From: Diaporthe sp. PMI_573
Lineage: Eukaryota > Ascomycota > Sordariomycetes > Diaporthales > Diaporthaceae
Length of the DNA: 64,000 nucleotides
NCBI GenBank assembly: GCA_021399435.1
Contig: JAJTUP010000020.1
Span: forward strand, 496,001 to 560,000
Reading direction: 5' to 3'
Part shown: piece by piece, positions 23,317-34,641 of the stretch
How positions within the stretch are numbered: position 1 is the first letter of the stretch
How the letters are laid out: each line of letters opens with the position of its first letter
Made by a program: the position numbers and the translations under genes
Notes under the pieces: model-generated
The model's input: only the letters and a program-made list of their open reading frames with translations
Told to the model about the DNA's origin: nothing
Database searches by the model: none

Positions 23317-24062
23317 GGCATTCGTTTCATGGGGAGCCAATCTCACGCAAGCACTGCGCCGTCCCCCAGGACTTGCTGTGCTGACCTCAGGAGATGGGTG
23401 TCTTTCTCTTGCTACTTTTGCTGTAGAAGTCACATTTCAAAGATGGTCTTTTTGCTTTGGGACGGAGTTTGGCCGAGAAAGAATCCTCTTTTGAATTGAG
23501 TTTAATGCAGACCCCCTTGGTCTTCTTGGCAAGATGGCTCAAGATATGTCTTTGGAGTTAAGCATACATAATTGACTGATCAATTGACACTGAAAGAGGC
23601 AAGTCGAACTTTGAGCCCCTGCAGGTTACCTCTAGCGGTCTTGTGGACATCTTCACTCCCATGATACCTGACATGCAAGGGGCTCTGTGTGAGGAGGAGG
23701 GATGATGAGCACTCGGTCGTAAACCGCGGGAAACGGAGTGAGTGAGACCCACCCTGCATTTGAATGCCAAACAACCCCGCGGGCGGTCTCGAGCCAACTG
23801 CAGCACTGGCAGAAACAGCAGTGAATGAGCAACTCGACACAGATTCGAAATGGTCGAGATCTCTGTCGGGTCATGTGGGGACCAAAGTGTGAGCACGACC
23901 TGCAAACAAACGCTGTAACATTTGATATTGCTCAAAAAGAAGCCTGTGTCTTCTAAGCTCAGCATTAACGGCTACTCCAGTCTGGAAGGAGGAGGAACTC
24001 GCTGCAGCGATAGGCGAGATATCGAAACAGAATGGTTCTCAAGCAACGGTCCAGATGTGGGC

Positions 24063-24214
24063 ACAAAAAAAAGAAAAGATCCTGGCACTGAAGCTTCAAA
24101 CTCGAACAGGTTTTGAACCCGGCGCCCTTCCGTAACCTGACTGGCCCCCCTGCCCGACCAAGCAACGGGTACCAGCCAGCGGTAGGCGAAAGTTTTCCAC
24201 TACACCAGGTGGCC
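24063..24214 (-). mobile_element. tRNA-derived SINE-like segment B (tentative)
   Basis: On the minus strand an A-box-like CACCTGGTGTAGTGGAAAAC is followed by a CTTTCGCCTACCG segment like a tRNA anticodon arm. A B-box-like GGGTTCAAAACC comes about 85 bp downstream, then a T-rich run near 24066-24080. The acceptor stem does not pair, so a functional tRNA is unlikely. It resembles segment A in spacing and lies in the opposite orientation. Confidence 0.4.
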
Positions 24215-25200
24215 GTTTATCTTAAAAGTTCCTGGGAATCAGTCTCTATGTAACCAGTAACCGCTCTGTGTGCCAGGTTGCATGTCCGTCAACCAGTTGT
24301 CAAGACTGTGACTTGACCAAAGCACCAAGCTCCCCCCCCCCCCCAACTCTCCCAAACTCCCAGCAAACAAGCATCGATTGCATCACATGAGTCACTACGG
24401 CTTTATTTCATCTCGTCCAAGCGACTCAAAGACCAAATCTTACCATGTAAGGACAGAGACGAGACCTCACAGCGCCCTCATCTCACCAGTCCTCTGTTGC
24501 TGCCCATGCCCACGTACGGACTCCTTCAAAACACCGCCAGCTCATATTCAAAGGGTACAGTCAGTTTTGTACCAGTAGTCATGAGACAGTTAAGCAAGTC
24601 TTGGTCATTTAGAAAGGTCCTATGGGGACCAAATTTGATGATACTACCTCCCGTTGTCCACCTGCATCCATGTGACCGCCCTACCTCTCCATCTTCCGCC
24701 GTTTGCCAAACCAGGAACTTTCGACTACCTGACGCTCCAGAGTTAAGCCAAAACCTCACCTGGAGTTGTTCGAAATTTTTGCAAAGTGGTAGAGCTCGCG
24801 CAAACGGGGGCTTTCTTCAGGACCCACCTTCCTGGTTGTTGTGGCTCAGTGAATCGCCAACAGCGAACAGTACTAGTGAAAGCACGAGGAAGAAAGCAAA
24901 CGAAAATTAGATGCAAAGTGGAGGGGCATGGAGCTTTTCCACAGGAATCCTGCCTGCACTTGGTTCTAAAGTTTCCAGTCACACTAGCCAAGTCGCTCGA
25001 GTTGGCCAGGTCTGCACTCGACCTCAGCACAAACGAAAAAAGCCACCTCAAGTCGGATCTCTGCCACCCTTGACGAGGGCAAACTCCCCACATCCCCCAA
25101 TCAGCATCTAGGCAACACTGCGTCGACGACTCGACGACTTCCTGTGTCAACCGCCCCGCGACCCACACCAACCTCCAACTCGACTACGCAGCTGTCCAAG

Positions 25201-26571
25201 ATGGAGGAACTCCCGGTTCTCTTGAAGGACCTCGTGGTAGGCAAGGTGGTCATCCAATTAAAACCCACAGAAGCAATCCAAACTGCGAGGGATGCTGATT
25301 CCAAGATTCCCGAGTCGAGCACCAAAAACACCCAGTTCTGTACATTCAGCGATGGCAGCCACAACAGACGCGGCGACGATCAAGGTGGTGTAGGTTTGGT
25401 GTACAGGAGGCACTGGCTACCTGATGGATGGACTTCCGAGCAGACTGGCACACATCCAAACGGGGAATTCGTCAAGCAAGCTTGGTCCTACACACGCACT
25501 TTTGGGAGCATAGCGCTAGAGGGCGTCGGCGTGTTGGAAGGCCTTCACGCAGCCAACAAGACGATTACACATAATCTCCAAGTACTCAAGGCTCACGACA
25601 GCACAGTCACATTCAGAGGCATAACAGATTGCCAAAGCATCCTTCACCACATCGCCAGGAGGTCTCCCTCAAGTAAGAAGGCCAAGCATACAGTACCACA
25701 GCCACTGATCAAGAGAATCAAAGAGGAGATGCAAATGCTCCAGAGCCACGGAGTCAAGGTCATCGTGGAACTGCACTGGTGTCCGCGCAACAAAGTCCCA
25801 CAGCTGGGTATGGCTGACAAGCTAGCTGGTCAAGCCATGAGAACTGGCCTAGGTTATTGCAATGTCAGTCAGGAGAGCTGGGGCAGAGGTATCAAGTCAG
25901 ACATGGCGCGTGAGATTGAATCGATGGTATTGGGAGCTCCCTGGTCCGGCCAAGCCCCCGAGGCACACGAACCACGCACTGAGCGGTCAAAGAACACCAG
26001 ACCAAACAGTCGGACTGTCAAGAGACGAGAGAGATGGAGAGCCCGACAGGCCGCAGAAATCACGACGGCATCCACGGATGAGTCCCACCCACACGCTCAA
26101 TCGCCGTTGCCCGAGCTCCCCCTTCCTTCGAATCCAGGAAAGAACACAGCGGCGGTCATCAACAACACTGGATCGACCACTCCGCCTGTTGCGAAGCCGA
26201 TGGCCGTGTCACCGCCGGACACACATCTCCCCGAGGAGCCAGTCACCGCCGAAGCCGTTAAGCGAAAGGTCGAAGACAAGGGAAACAGCGACGAGCCAAT
26301 CAAGAAGGCAAAGACATTACCCGCAAATGAGGAGGAGACCACTAATACTGCTGGAGAGACTGGCCCCGCAGCTCAGCCAGGAACACGATACACCTGCACG
26401 ATGCCGGCTGCGTGCGGGATGGATCCCGAGACCAAGGTCTTCACCTGGGACATCCTGGAAGGAGGAGCCAAGGCGAGACTGAATGTACAGTGTCCCTCCG
26501 CTCGAATGGTGGTCCTCTCCACCATGGAATGGAGACAGGAGAGAAGAATGTCTTTGTCAATGACAATATGA
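25201..26571 (+). CDS. RNase H-like domain protein, paralogue 2, with 3' frameshift
   Basis: A single-exon frame of 456 codons starts at the first ATG (MEELPVLLKDL). It carries the same acidic positions as paralogue 1: D in CTFSDGS, E in LEGVGVLEG, D in ITDCQS and D in MADKLAGQAM, plus HWCPRN. A disordered insert of roughly 100 residues separates the domain from a conserved tail (MDPETKVFTWD). Near 26523 a 5-bp tandem duplication (ATGGAATGGA) shifts the frame, so the conserved ETGEKN-FVND end is lost and the protein stops at 26571. The gene points away from paralogue 1, 2.4 kb apart. It may still be functional because the catalytic region is intact. Confidence 0.75.
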   Translation: MEELPVLLKDLVVGKVVIQLKPTEAIQTARDADSKIPESSTKNTQFCTFSDGSHNRRGDDQGGVGLVYRRHWLPDGWTSEQTGTHPNGEFVKQAWSYTRTFGSIALEGVGVLEGLHAANKTITHNLQVLKAHDSTVTFRGITDCQSILHHIARRSPSSKKAKHTVPQPLIKRIKEEMQMLQSHGVKVIVELHWCPRNKVPQLGMADKLAGQAMRTGLGYCNVSQESWGRGIKSDMAREIESMVLGAPWSGQAPEAHEPRTERSKNTRPNSRTVKRRERWRARQAAEITTASTDESHPHAQSPLPELPLPSNPGKNTAAVINNTGSTTPPVAKPMAVSPPDTHLPEEPVTAEAVKRKVEDKGNSDEPIKKAKTLPANEEETTNTAGETGPAAQPGTRYTCTMPAACGMDPETKVFTWDILEGGAKARLNVQCPSARMVVLSTMEWRQERRMSLSMTI

Positions 26572-28934
26572 GTGTCATCTGCAGGGGCTGGGCAAATCCT
26601 CAGGAGTTGGTCGATTTTGAGTGTAGAAGTCACGTAGTCATAATGTCCTCAGTAGAAACTTGAAGGGAATACCTGATAAGGGCAACTGTGAGAAGGAGTA
26701 ACAGGAAGATAGAGGTAGTTACACCTTGAGAGACATCCACCAGCGCCTCCACCATTTCCGTACAGCTGTTCTCCCATTTCCTTGTTGTTTCGGGCCTGAC
26801 CCTGGCCCTGTTTCCACCGAGTCGGGCGATCTCTGCTGGTGCTAGACCTTCTGTGATATCTGAACGGCTGCTTCATTTGAGATGAACTCCATCAGAGTCT
26901 GAAGACTTTGAAACTACTAGCATGCATTTGTTATGTCGATGGGAAACAATGTCACATCAATGATTTCTTCGCCGCAGTCAGGGCAGCATTTGGTAGCGAT
27001 GTTCTTCCCTCTCCAAATCAAATCCTCATCGAGACTGAGTCTATCTTAACGCATGCTATAAAATTTACTTGATTGAAACATTTGAACAACCAAAACACTT
27101 TCACTGCAATCAAGACATGTCGTAGCGCAGCACCAGGATCTACCTCGGCTGTGGGTGTGGAGAGGAATTCTTTTGGTAGGCACATTGGCACGATTCTTCA
27201 TGAACTTAAAGACCGTGCACAGGAAGAATGGCCCATCGCAGTGTGAGTACGCTGCTAACGTGCGTTATTTTGACTTACAAAACGACTTCTTTTACAAACT
27301 TTCAACGCCATGACTTCACTCTGTACCTCGAACCTTTTCGGAAGAGCAGGAAGACAGGCGCAGGCATCGCGTAACGCTGGTTTGTGCTTGACTAGTGTTC
27401 ACATGTTTTAAACAAATTTGGTAAAGTCTTAGTCTGATCGAAGTATTCATCTGTTCCTATGTGTCCCTGAGCCACCTGTCCATTGGACGAGGACGGAATA
27501 TGTTGGATTCAACGCCGTTCGTGCCACATTGCCCATCAGTCAACCTCGTTCTTCCGAAGATTCCCAATGCCGAGCTTATCACGGAAGCTTTCTTGCCCAG
27601 TTGCACCTTGAGAGGATTTTCATGCCCCGCGATGTTTGCACTCACGAAGGCTGTAAATGTTAAGTCATGTCATCTGCAGCCACCCCTGAACGGCTGCACT
27701 CGTCCAGAGCTGTCTAGGCTGAGTTGACGGAAGAGCCGGAGCTAAGAAAACTCATGATTTAATGCGGATTGGCGATTTATTCAGGGGTTATATAGGTACG
27801 TTGGTTTCTCGTTAGAGCCCCCATGAACAGAAGTTCGAAGACGGGCTCCAAGACCCGAGAACTTGTCATCACTAGCGTTAGTGCTCAAATGCCATTTTGT
27901 TCATTATGCCAAGAGCCTCACTTGAGTCGTTCAAAAGGTAGTTGCCCGCGCTATGGCACTGGTTGGTCGCCATCAAGGATATGATGGAGTGGGTTTCCCC
28001 CATATTTCCCCGAGCCTCAAATCTCCAGGAGACTAGAATCCCTGCAAAGCTCAGTACAGAATGACTCAGCCTTATCTCAGTGTGTGTGTGAAGGACCCAG
28101 ACCTGAACCCCTGAAGCGATCTATGATGCTTAAAATAAATCATTGGCCAAAATCGCACTAGTGTAGGTCGATCCTTGGCTCAGGAACCTTATTCTTGGCA
28201 AACAAAACAGAAAACCCTTTCGCAGCTAACCCACAAAAGATCCGCCAAAAACGTCTTTTATGCAGCCATGCATACGGCATCGACTGTCGATGATGATGAT
28301 CTTCAACGCTCCACAATCTCAGTCAATGCGCCTTCGCGTATCTCGATTTTCATGTGCTAAACTCTGTGATTTTTATTGATGATAGTGACGAGAATAGAAT
28401 ACTGACTACAAATGCATATCATGCGTTGCGCTCGGCCGGTTCGGGTGACGCGAGTCCGGCTCATGGCAGAAGCATCGCAACCCGAACACTGGTCCGGTTC
28501 ATCCCATCTCGACTCAAGCCGTGTCCACAATTGTCCCCGGCCCGCTCGCAGCGCCCGTATTCCTTCTTGGCTCTCGACATGGGATAAGAGCCGCGAACTT
28601 CCTCGACACATGTTTCCCTGGTTCTTCTCATGTCGCCATCTTACAACCTTTCCTCTGTGTCAGGTCAACAATCGCTTGAGACCTTCATTCCGGTCTTGCC
28701 ACTCTTTTCCTAGCATCGCTAGTAGTCCTACCCTCTTTGGCCTCACATTGACACTCATTTCATGCACCTTCATACTACTACTCTCGATTCCATAATCCAA
28801 TCGTAATTGTCACACTCTCCACAATCGACTCCATTCGCTAAGAGCCTCAACAATTTGAGCAGAACTTTCTGCTAATTACACTCCTTCCACATTAAGCATC
28901 TATACCGACACCAGAAAGAAAATCCCATACAACT
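26572..28934. other. Long intergenic region
   Basis: No open frame over about 130 codons and no recognisable domain occurs in this 2.3-kb stretch. The right end is the promoter of the galactose-oxidase-like gene and contains a pyrimidine-rich tract before its ATG. Confidence 0.5.
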
Positions 28935-31145
28935 ATGACATATCTCGCCAGCGCCGTGGCACTAGCCATGGCATGTCAGTTCCGGCTGTCACTTGCTGCG
29001 GGAGAGGCTGCCCTCGAGGCTTGCCCCACCACTGAATCCAACTTCAACACCACTAGCGGCATCAACTATAACATCTGCTCCGGCACAGACTTGGTCGGGA
29101 GATCTGCACAACAAATCAAGAAGGTCAACACACTTGAAGACTGTGCTTCATTATGTGCAGAGAACGGTCGGTGCTTGAAGGCTGTCTACGACTCCAATGG
29201 GAATGTATGCCACATCAAATCGAACGATGACGACCTCACCTGGACGGAAGACAAGGACCTCGACATGATCTACATAAACAATGAATTCCCTGAGACGACA
29301 GACATTGCCACGTGCCCTTACAATCAAACAACGTATGGGGTTGAGTCAGGGGATGAGTACTCGATCTGCCCGGGGACCGACCTCCGTGGTAACGACCTGC
29401 GGCAAATCGACAACATTGACAACGCAACCGACTGTGCCACACAGTGTTCGACCATCGAGGCCTGTGCCAAAGCCGTCTTCGATACCGCTGATAATGTCTG
29501 CCATATCAAAGGCGCTGACGACGAGAACCAGAACACATTGATCTGGTACACCAACAAGAGATACAGCACCATCCAGCGCAAGACGGTCTACAACGCAGCT
29601 ACCAAGGGCAAGTGGTCCGACCTCATCCGTCTCCCACTTATCCCGGTCGCCGCATACATCGTGCCTGCATTCCCAGCGCCCGAACGTATGCTCTTCTTCT
29701 CATCTTTTAGGGAGATGGACTTCACTGGGGCAACGGGCAAGACGCAGTTCGGCGACCTGAACCTTGGCACAGGGGAGGTCTCCCATCGTGAGGTCGCCAA
29801 CACCCACCATGACATGTTCTGTCCTGCCATCTCATCGCTGGAGGATGGTCGGATTGTCATCCAGGGTGGTTCAGACGCCGAGGCCGTGAGCATCTACAAC
29901 CCAGAGACCAATGAGTTCACCCGCGGGCCGAACATGACCATTGCGCGTGGTTACCAGTCATCCTGCACCCTCTCCGATGGCCGCATCTTCACCATCGGTG
30001 GATCATATTCCGGCGGCAGAGGCGGCAAGAACGGCGAGGTCTACGACGCGGACACCAACGAGTGGACCTACCTGCCCGACGCTGCCGTCGAGGACATGCT
30101 GACGAACGACGTAGGCGGCATCTGGAGGACCGACAACCACGGATGGCTCATGGGCTGGAAGAACGGATCGGTCTTCCAAGCTGGTCCCTCCAAGGCGCAA
30201 CACTGGTACGGCATGGAAGGCAACGGCTCCGTGCTGGAGGCTGGTGTTCGTGACGACGGCGACGCAATGTGCGGTGTCTGGGCCATGTACGATGCCGTCG
30301 CCGGCAAGGTCTTCTCAGCGGTCGGATCCCCCGACTACACCGACAGCGACGCCAACAACCGCGCGCATGTGACCACCATCGGCCAGCCATGGGAGCCGTC
30401 GCAGGTGGAGAGGATGCCAGACCCGGCTTACCCTCGAGGATTCGCCAACGCCGCCGTGCTGCCCGACGGGACTATCCTCGTGACGGGTGGTCAGAAGAGG
30501 TCCCTCGTCTTCACAGACACCGATGGCATTGTGTACCCCGAGCTGTTCGACCCGGTCAAGCAGACATGGGCACAGATGGCCCCAGAAGCCGTGCCGCGCA
30601 ACTATCACTCCATCTCAATCCTGCTGCCCGACGCGACCGTTTTCAGCGGCGGCGGCGGTCTCTGCTACGTCGCCTCCATCACAGCCGACGACTCCGGGTG
30701 CGACCGCACCGTGGATCACCCAGATGGCCAAATCTTCAGCCCGCCCTACCTGTTCAACGAGGACGGCTCGGAAGCTACCCGTCCCACCATCGACACGCTC
30801 TCCGCGACCAACGCCACCGCGGGGGCCACGCTCAAGGTCGTCGTGCAGAACGAGGAGGTCACCGGCAACTCGTCGCTGGTCCTCGTCCGCCTCGGTTCTG
30901 TGACGCACTCTACCAACACCGATCAGCGTCGCGTGCCCCTCGTCGATGTCACCAACACAGGGACCCAAATGGCCGGAGATGTCGCTGAGGACGGCAGCCT
31001 GGTCAACGCACTGCCCGTCGGTACCGAGTACACGGTTGTCCTGCCCGATGACTATGGCGTCCTGCTCCCTGGGTTCTACTACTTGTTTGCTCTGTCTGCT
31101 AGTGGTGTACCTAGTGTAGCCAAGACATTACAGATTACTTTGTAA
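28935..31145 (+). CDS. Galactose-oxidase-like copper radical oxidase (AA5) with two PAN/apple repeats
   Basis: A single exon of 736 codons encodes a signal peptide, then two related PAN/apple-type modules (about residues 40-210; paired YNICSGTDL and YSICPGTDL starts, CHIK ends), then a seven-bladed kelch domain and C-terminal cap like Fusarium galactose oxidase. Active-site counterparts are visible: Cys296 (HDMFCPAIS) and Tyr370 (NGEVYDA) for the thioether cofactor, Trp404 (DNHGWLMGW), Tyr557-His558 (NYHSIS) and His658 (THSTNTDQRR). Galactose-binding counterparts differ: the Gln after SPDY is Thr, and the loop carrying the galactose-binding Arg is shortened before DAMCG. It probably oxidises a primary alcohol or carbohydrate to an aldehyde with release of H2O2, outside the cell, but probably not galactose with high activity. 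PAN-bearing AA5_2 enzymes are known in plant-associated fungi. Confidence 0.93.
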   Translation: MTYLASAVALAMACQFRLSLAAGEAALEACPTTESNFNTTSGINYNICSGTDLVGRSAQQIKKVNTLEDCASLCAENGRCLKAVYDSNGNVCHIKSNDDDLTWTEDKDLDMIYINNEFPETTDIATCPYNQTTYGVESGDEYSICPGTDLRGNDLRQIDNIDNATDCATQCSTIEACAKAVFDTADNVCHIKGADDENQNTLIWYTNKRYSTIQRKTVYNAATKGKWSDLIRLPLIPVAAYIVPAFPAPERMLFFSSFREMDFTGATGKTQFGDLNLGTGEVSHREVANTHHDMFCPAISSLEDGRIVIQGGSDAEAVSIYNPETNEFTRGPNMTIARGYQSSCTLSDGRIFTIGGSYSGGRGGKNGEVYDADTNEWTYLPDAAVEDMLTNDVGGIWRTDNHGWLMGWKNGSVFQAGPSKAQHWYGMEGNGSVLEAGVRDDGDAMCGVWAMYDAVAGKVFSAVGSPDYTDSDANNRAHVTTIGQPWEPSQVERMPDPAYPRGFANAAVLPDGTILVTGGQKRSLVFTDTDGIVYPELFDPVKQTWAQMAPEAVPRNYHSISILLPDATVFSGGGGLCYVASITADDSGCDRTVDHPDGQIFSPPYLFNEDGSEATRPTIDTLSATNATAGATLKVVVQNEEVTGNSSLVLVRLGSVTHSTNTDQRRVPLVDVTNTGTQMAGDVAEDGSLVNALPVGTEYTVVLPDDYGVLLPGFYYLFALSASGVPSVAKTLQITL

Positions 31146-32402
31146 CGTTCCTTGTTCATGATAAATCGCATATAGACCAGAGTGTGTTGTATATAAACAA
31201 TAGCAATAGCCATGATTACATATTAATTCAGATTTGAGCCCGAATAACTTGCTGCAATATCCTCTCATAAATTGAACAATAATTGTAACAAAATATCTTA
31301 GATGTCCTCCATGAAGGAAGATGTACAGGAGGACGCGGAGACGAGCCAAGGAACTTCCGCATCGTCTGTCATACCCGACAATAATCGATAAGCCAAACTC
31401 AGTTTTGTAGTGCTCGGACAAATACTGCATGGCATGGCAATAGACCTTGTCGAAACCCCGACTGCAAACGATGCCAAAGAAGCTTTATGGCAAGTCTTAA
31501 AATAGTTCTCTGCTCTACATCCGCTATTGCTTTACAGAAACTCTTGAGGATGGAGTGCAGACAAAAACTATTGGTGATAATTAGCCTGTGCACGATACCA
31601 TTGCTTCCCATTGCACCGAGCCTCACAACCTTGGACCTTGTTAAACATATAATCATGGTATACTTCGTAATGGTAACTTTGCTTCAGTAACATAAATTCC
31701 CGAACGAGGAAGATGAGAGCTGGCGGGCTCAGCCATGACCTTACACACGGTGCATAGACGGCAAGACGCACGCTCAATCCTGGCATTTTTATATGACTGG
31801 TGCACAAACATTCCCAAGTCTGCAATGTGTAAATTATGATGGCAAAACAATAATGTCATTGGTCAGTTTAGTGAATGCTGCGAGACCACGACTTGTGGGC
31901 GATGAGAATGACCCTGTTAAAATCAAGGCTTCTAAGCAGGGGCTTTGTTTGTGAGTGGCAATATCAGTAACAAGAGATCGCTGTGCTCTCGGTGAGAACC
32001 TTGCACAAACGTCCTTCAGCATAACACTAAAAGAAGCATGGTCATTTTAACAATGGGTATTGTGTGGATAATTGGTCTCGTGGCTCTTTGTCGTGGCTTT
32101 TGCCCTAGCGGACAGGTCGGTTCGAGGACAATGCGATTGTGCAAGTCAATAACAAGCATTGTACGACTTAAGTACGGTATACAAAGGCAGAAAATATATG
32201 GTGCTCCCGTAGTAAGCCCTGACGGGGCTGCGGATTATGCTATATAAAGAGGAGCTCTATAGCATTGAAAGTCTGAATACTCTTTTTCTCTGTATCCATT
32301 GCAAGCATTGCCAAACATCAAAGCAATAAACAGAGGATCTCTAAGAAGAACGCCAACTAAAGTTCGCAGTTGCTTCCCCGGGCTTCCCAAAAGACTTCAA
32401 AC
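31146..32402. promoter_or_regulatory. Intergenic region with TATA box
   Basis: A+T-rich sequence without a supported gene. A strong TATA box (GCTATATAAAGAGG, centred on 32241-32249) lies about 155 bp before the ATG of the next gene. Confidence 0.5.
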
Positions 32403-33401
32403 ATGTTCGACATCATGGACTATACACTGTCGTTACTGTCACGGTTCCATGAGTGGCGTGCGAAATTTGGTGACTATTCACTGTCGCTACTGTCATATTT
32501 CCAGGAGTGGCGTGTGGAATTTGGTCTCGCAAATCCTTGGAGAGATCCATTTTGGTTCATAGAGGATATTAAAGATATCGTCCTGCTCATCCTGGAGGGT
32601 TATTGCTTCAATTCCCCGGTGTTTTGGGCGTGCTGGTATGTCTTCCTCGCTTACGTTGCCAAACGCATTGTCTGGGCCATCATCCGCACCATCGTGTATC
32701 TCCGACGCGATTACCTCGGCTATCTGAGTCTCGGCCGCGGCCGCAGTCCTTCGAACGTCAGAGGATGGCTTGCAAACAAGTGGTACCAATTCCTGCTCCT
32801 GGATATCTTCGGCCTGGATGTCTTCTCGACACCGCGTATTGACCCATACCAAGAGCCATACAACGGGACCTTGTTCGGTATACCTGAACGCCAAGGCCCG
32901 CGTCCGCAAATCATCGGGATTGGGCCCATGAGACAAGCAGATGGTGGTTGTCCCCCTGCGATGGCATTTATCATGCAGGGTTTCCGAAACTGGGGTCTAG
33001 AATACCCGGAAAGTTTCAGGTTCTGCATCAGTGAGCGTACACACCTTCCTATGTTCAAGGTCAATCTGCCAGACAGAAAGAAGAGCGAGACCTTCAACAG
33101 CATGGCGGAATGGGGAGGTGAGATCGCTCATGTTCGCTATGATGGTAGCATGAGCATCCACCTGCATCCAAGCGACGCGGCCGAGGTGATCCGGCGTGGG
33201 TGGGGCCAGAGGAACCCCTTGGCTGTGATGAATGAGGTGTGGATCTGGAGAGTCTTTTACCACAGAGTTCTCAGGACAAGTACACCTCTGCCCTCTACCA
33301 GCGTTATCGTCTACGCGCCCTCAGACAGTCATGAGGGGATTGTTGTGGCCCGGATTATGACGGCTGCGGTCCGCTGGGCAAACAGCCAAACTGGCCAGTG
33401 A
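32403..33401 (+). CDS. Membrane-anchored 'luciferase' domain (DUF5519) family protein
   Basis: A single exon of 332 codons. Near the N terminus are two near-identical 18-residue repeats (DYTLSLLSRFHEWRAKFG and DYSLSLLSYFQEWRVEFG), then a hydrophobic segment (VFWACWYVFLAYVAKRIVWAI) likely to span a membrane. The C-terminal half has the pattern of the family Pfam calls Luciferase/DUF5519: a HLHPSDAAEVIRRGWGQRNPLA block followed by a VIVYAPSD block and an AAVRWA helix. Despite the family name, light production is not implied, and its biochemical role is not established. A TATA box lies upstream at about 32241. Confidence 0.7.
   Translation: MFDIMDYTLSLLSRFHEWRAKFGDYSLSLLSYFQEWRVEFGLANPWRDPFWFIEDIKDIVLLILEGYCFNSPVFWACWYVFLAYVAKRIVWAIIRTIVYLRRDYLGYLSLGRGRSPSNVRGWLANKWYQFLLLDIFGLDVFSTPRIDPYQEPYNGTLFGIPERQGPRPQIIGIGPMRQADGGCPPAMAFIMQGFRNWGLEYPESFRFCISERTHLPMFKVNLPDRKKSETFNSMAEWGGEIAHVRYDGSMSIHLHPSDAAEVIRRGWGQRNPLAVMNEVWIWRVFYHRVLRTSTPLPSTSVIVYAPSDSHEGIVVARIMTAAVRWANSQTGQ
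32418..32525 (+). repeat. 54-bp in-frame tandem duplication
   Basis: Copy 1 (32418-32471) and copy 2 (32472-32525) align without gaps and differ at few positions, adding 18 residues near the N terminus of the DUF5519-like protein. Confidence 0.9.
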
Positions 33402-34641
33402 AATGCATGCACCTTTGCCTGACTGAAGGTATGACGATTTAAATTAAACATGAAAATGGGTTCGTTTGTTGACTTGTGTACCCTCGAGCAATCATACTCG
33501 CTATTTCTTTACCTCTCTTTTTAAAGAATTCAGAATAACAATATACTTTTTCAAAACCAAATCTTCTTGCGCCCCTTAAACTGAAATCTTGTTTCATTCA
33601 ATCAATCAAAGCCCGCTTAACCATTTGGAAGCAATGCAATAAACAGATATCATTAGCACTTGAATATCCAGGGAGATACAATTTCATGTGGTCATCTCAG
33701 GCAGCCAAATCATGCGTCATTAGTCTGAGGACGTAACGAGCATTCACGATGTGGCGTTTCAGGAATTCCAATGGTAGAGCCAAATAGATACACAGCGATC
33801 TCTTCTCATTCGACTTTTAGCTCATCGCAGGGATTTGGATTTAGTGAGAGCGGCCAAGACGATGATACTTGGCTTAGTATACCAATTTGAGCTCAAAACT
33901 ATACCCATATACCCTGGACCCATAACTCACAACCGTCTTGAAAAGAGTATGTGTTATATGAAGCTGCCACCATGGAGGCAGGGCCTGTTGAGCTCGGTGT
34001 CAAGAAGCAACCAGCCAGGGTGACGGGTGGACAGCTCATGTTGTAGACTAGGAGCTTGGCGGTGTGGTTTGCCAACCCTGAATGAACGCCGAAATTCGAT
34101 GATTGCAATGCGCAGTGAAGCACTAACAACAGATTCATGGACAATCCGTCAACTATGTCATCTGGGCTATACTCTGCTCTGGAGATGCAGTATCGTCATT
34201 AAGGGACGTGCTGCTGTCACGTGCATCATTTGGGAGGTCTCCTATGCGGTCGATGTTGAGAGGTGGCTGCGCCTCTCGTGGCTGTGTGCTTCTCGTCACC
34301 CCGGACTCGGCCCACTCAACCCCTGGCCGCCCCTCTCTTTTCCGCTCACCGTCAAATCGCAGGGGCTTCTGTCGCCTTTGCCCAGGGTGACATTGAGGCA
34401 ACCGTTTGACGATCCCTGGAACAGTCCTATCATAGTGGATCTCCTGTAGTGGTCCAGGTCCTGAACAGATCGTCAGTGTTTGCCCATCTGCATTATTTAG
34501 CCACGGACGAGTTGCTGCATACTATCTGACTTTGGACTTTGTAACTCACACTCATCATCAGTTCCTCTGAAGTTCGACTTGATCTACTACAAGGAATATC
34601 AAATATTACATTCTTGCCTCTTAACCCCTACTTCCGCTATC
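33402..34641. other. Intergenic region
   Basis: The 3' flank of the DUF5519-like gene and 5' flank of the next gene. An open frame of 140 codons at 34027-34449 has no recognisable features and I do not count it as a gene. Confidence 0.4.

Larger units (their letters stand above)
22769..25200. other. Low-complexity gap between divergent RNase H-like paralogues
   Basis: The gap includes a purine-rich tract near 22810-23040, a T-rich tract near 23293-23316, two SINE-like segments in opposite orientation and a run of about 13 C near 24332-24344. No coding gene is supported. Confidence 0.5.
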
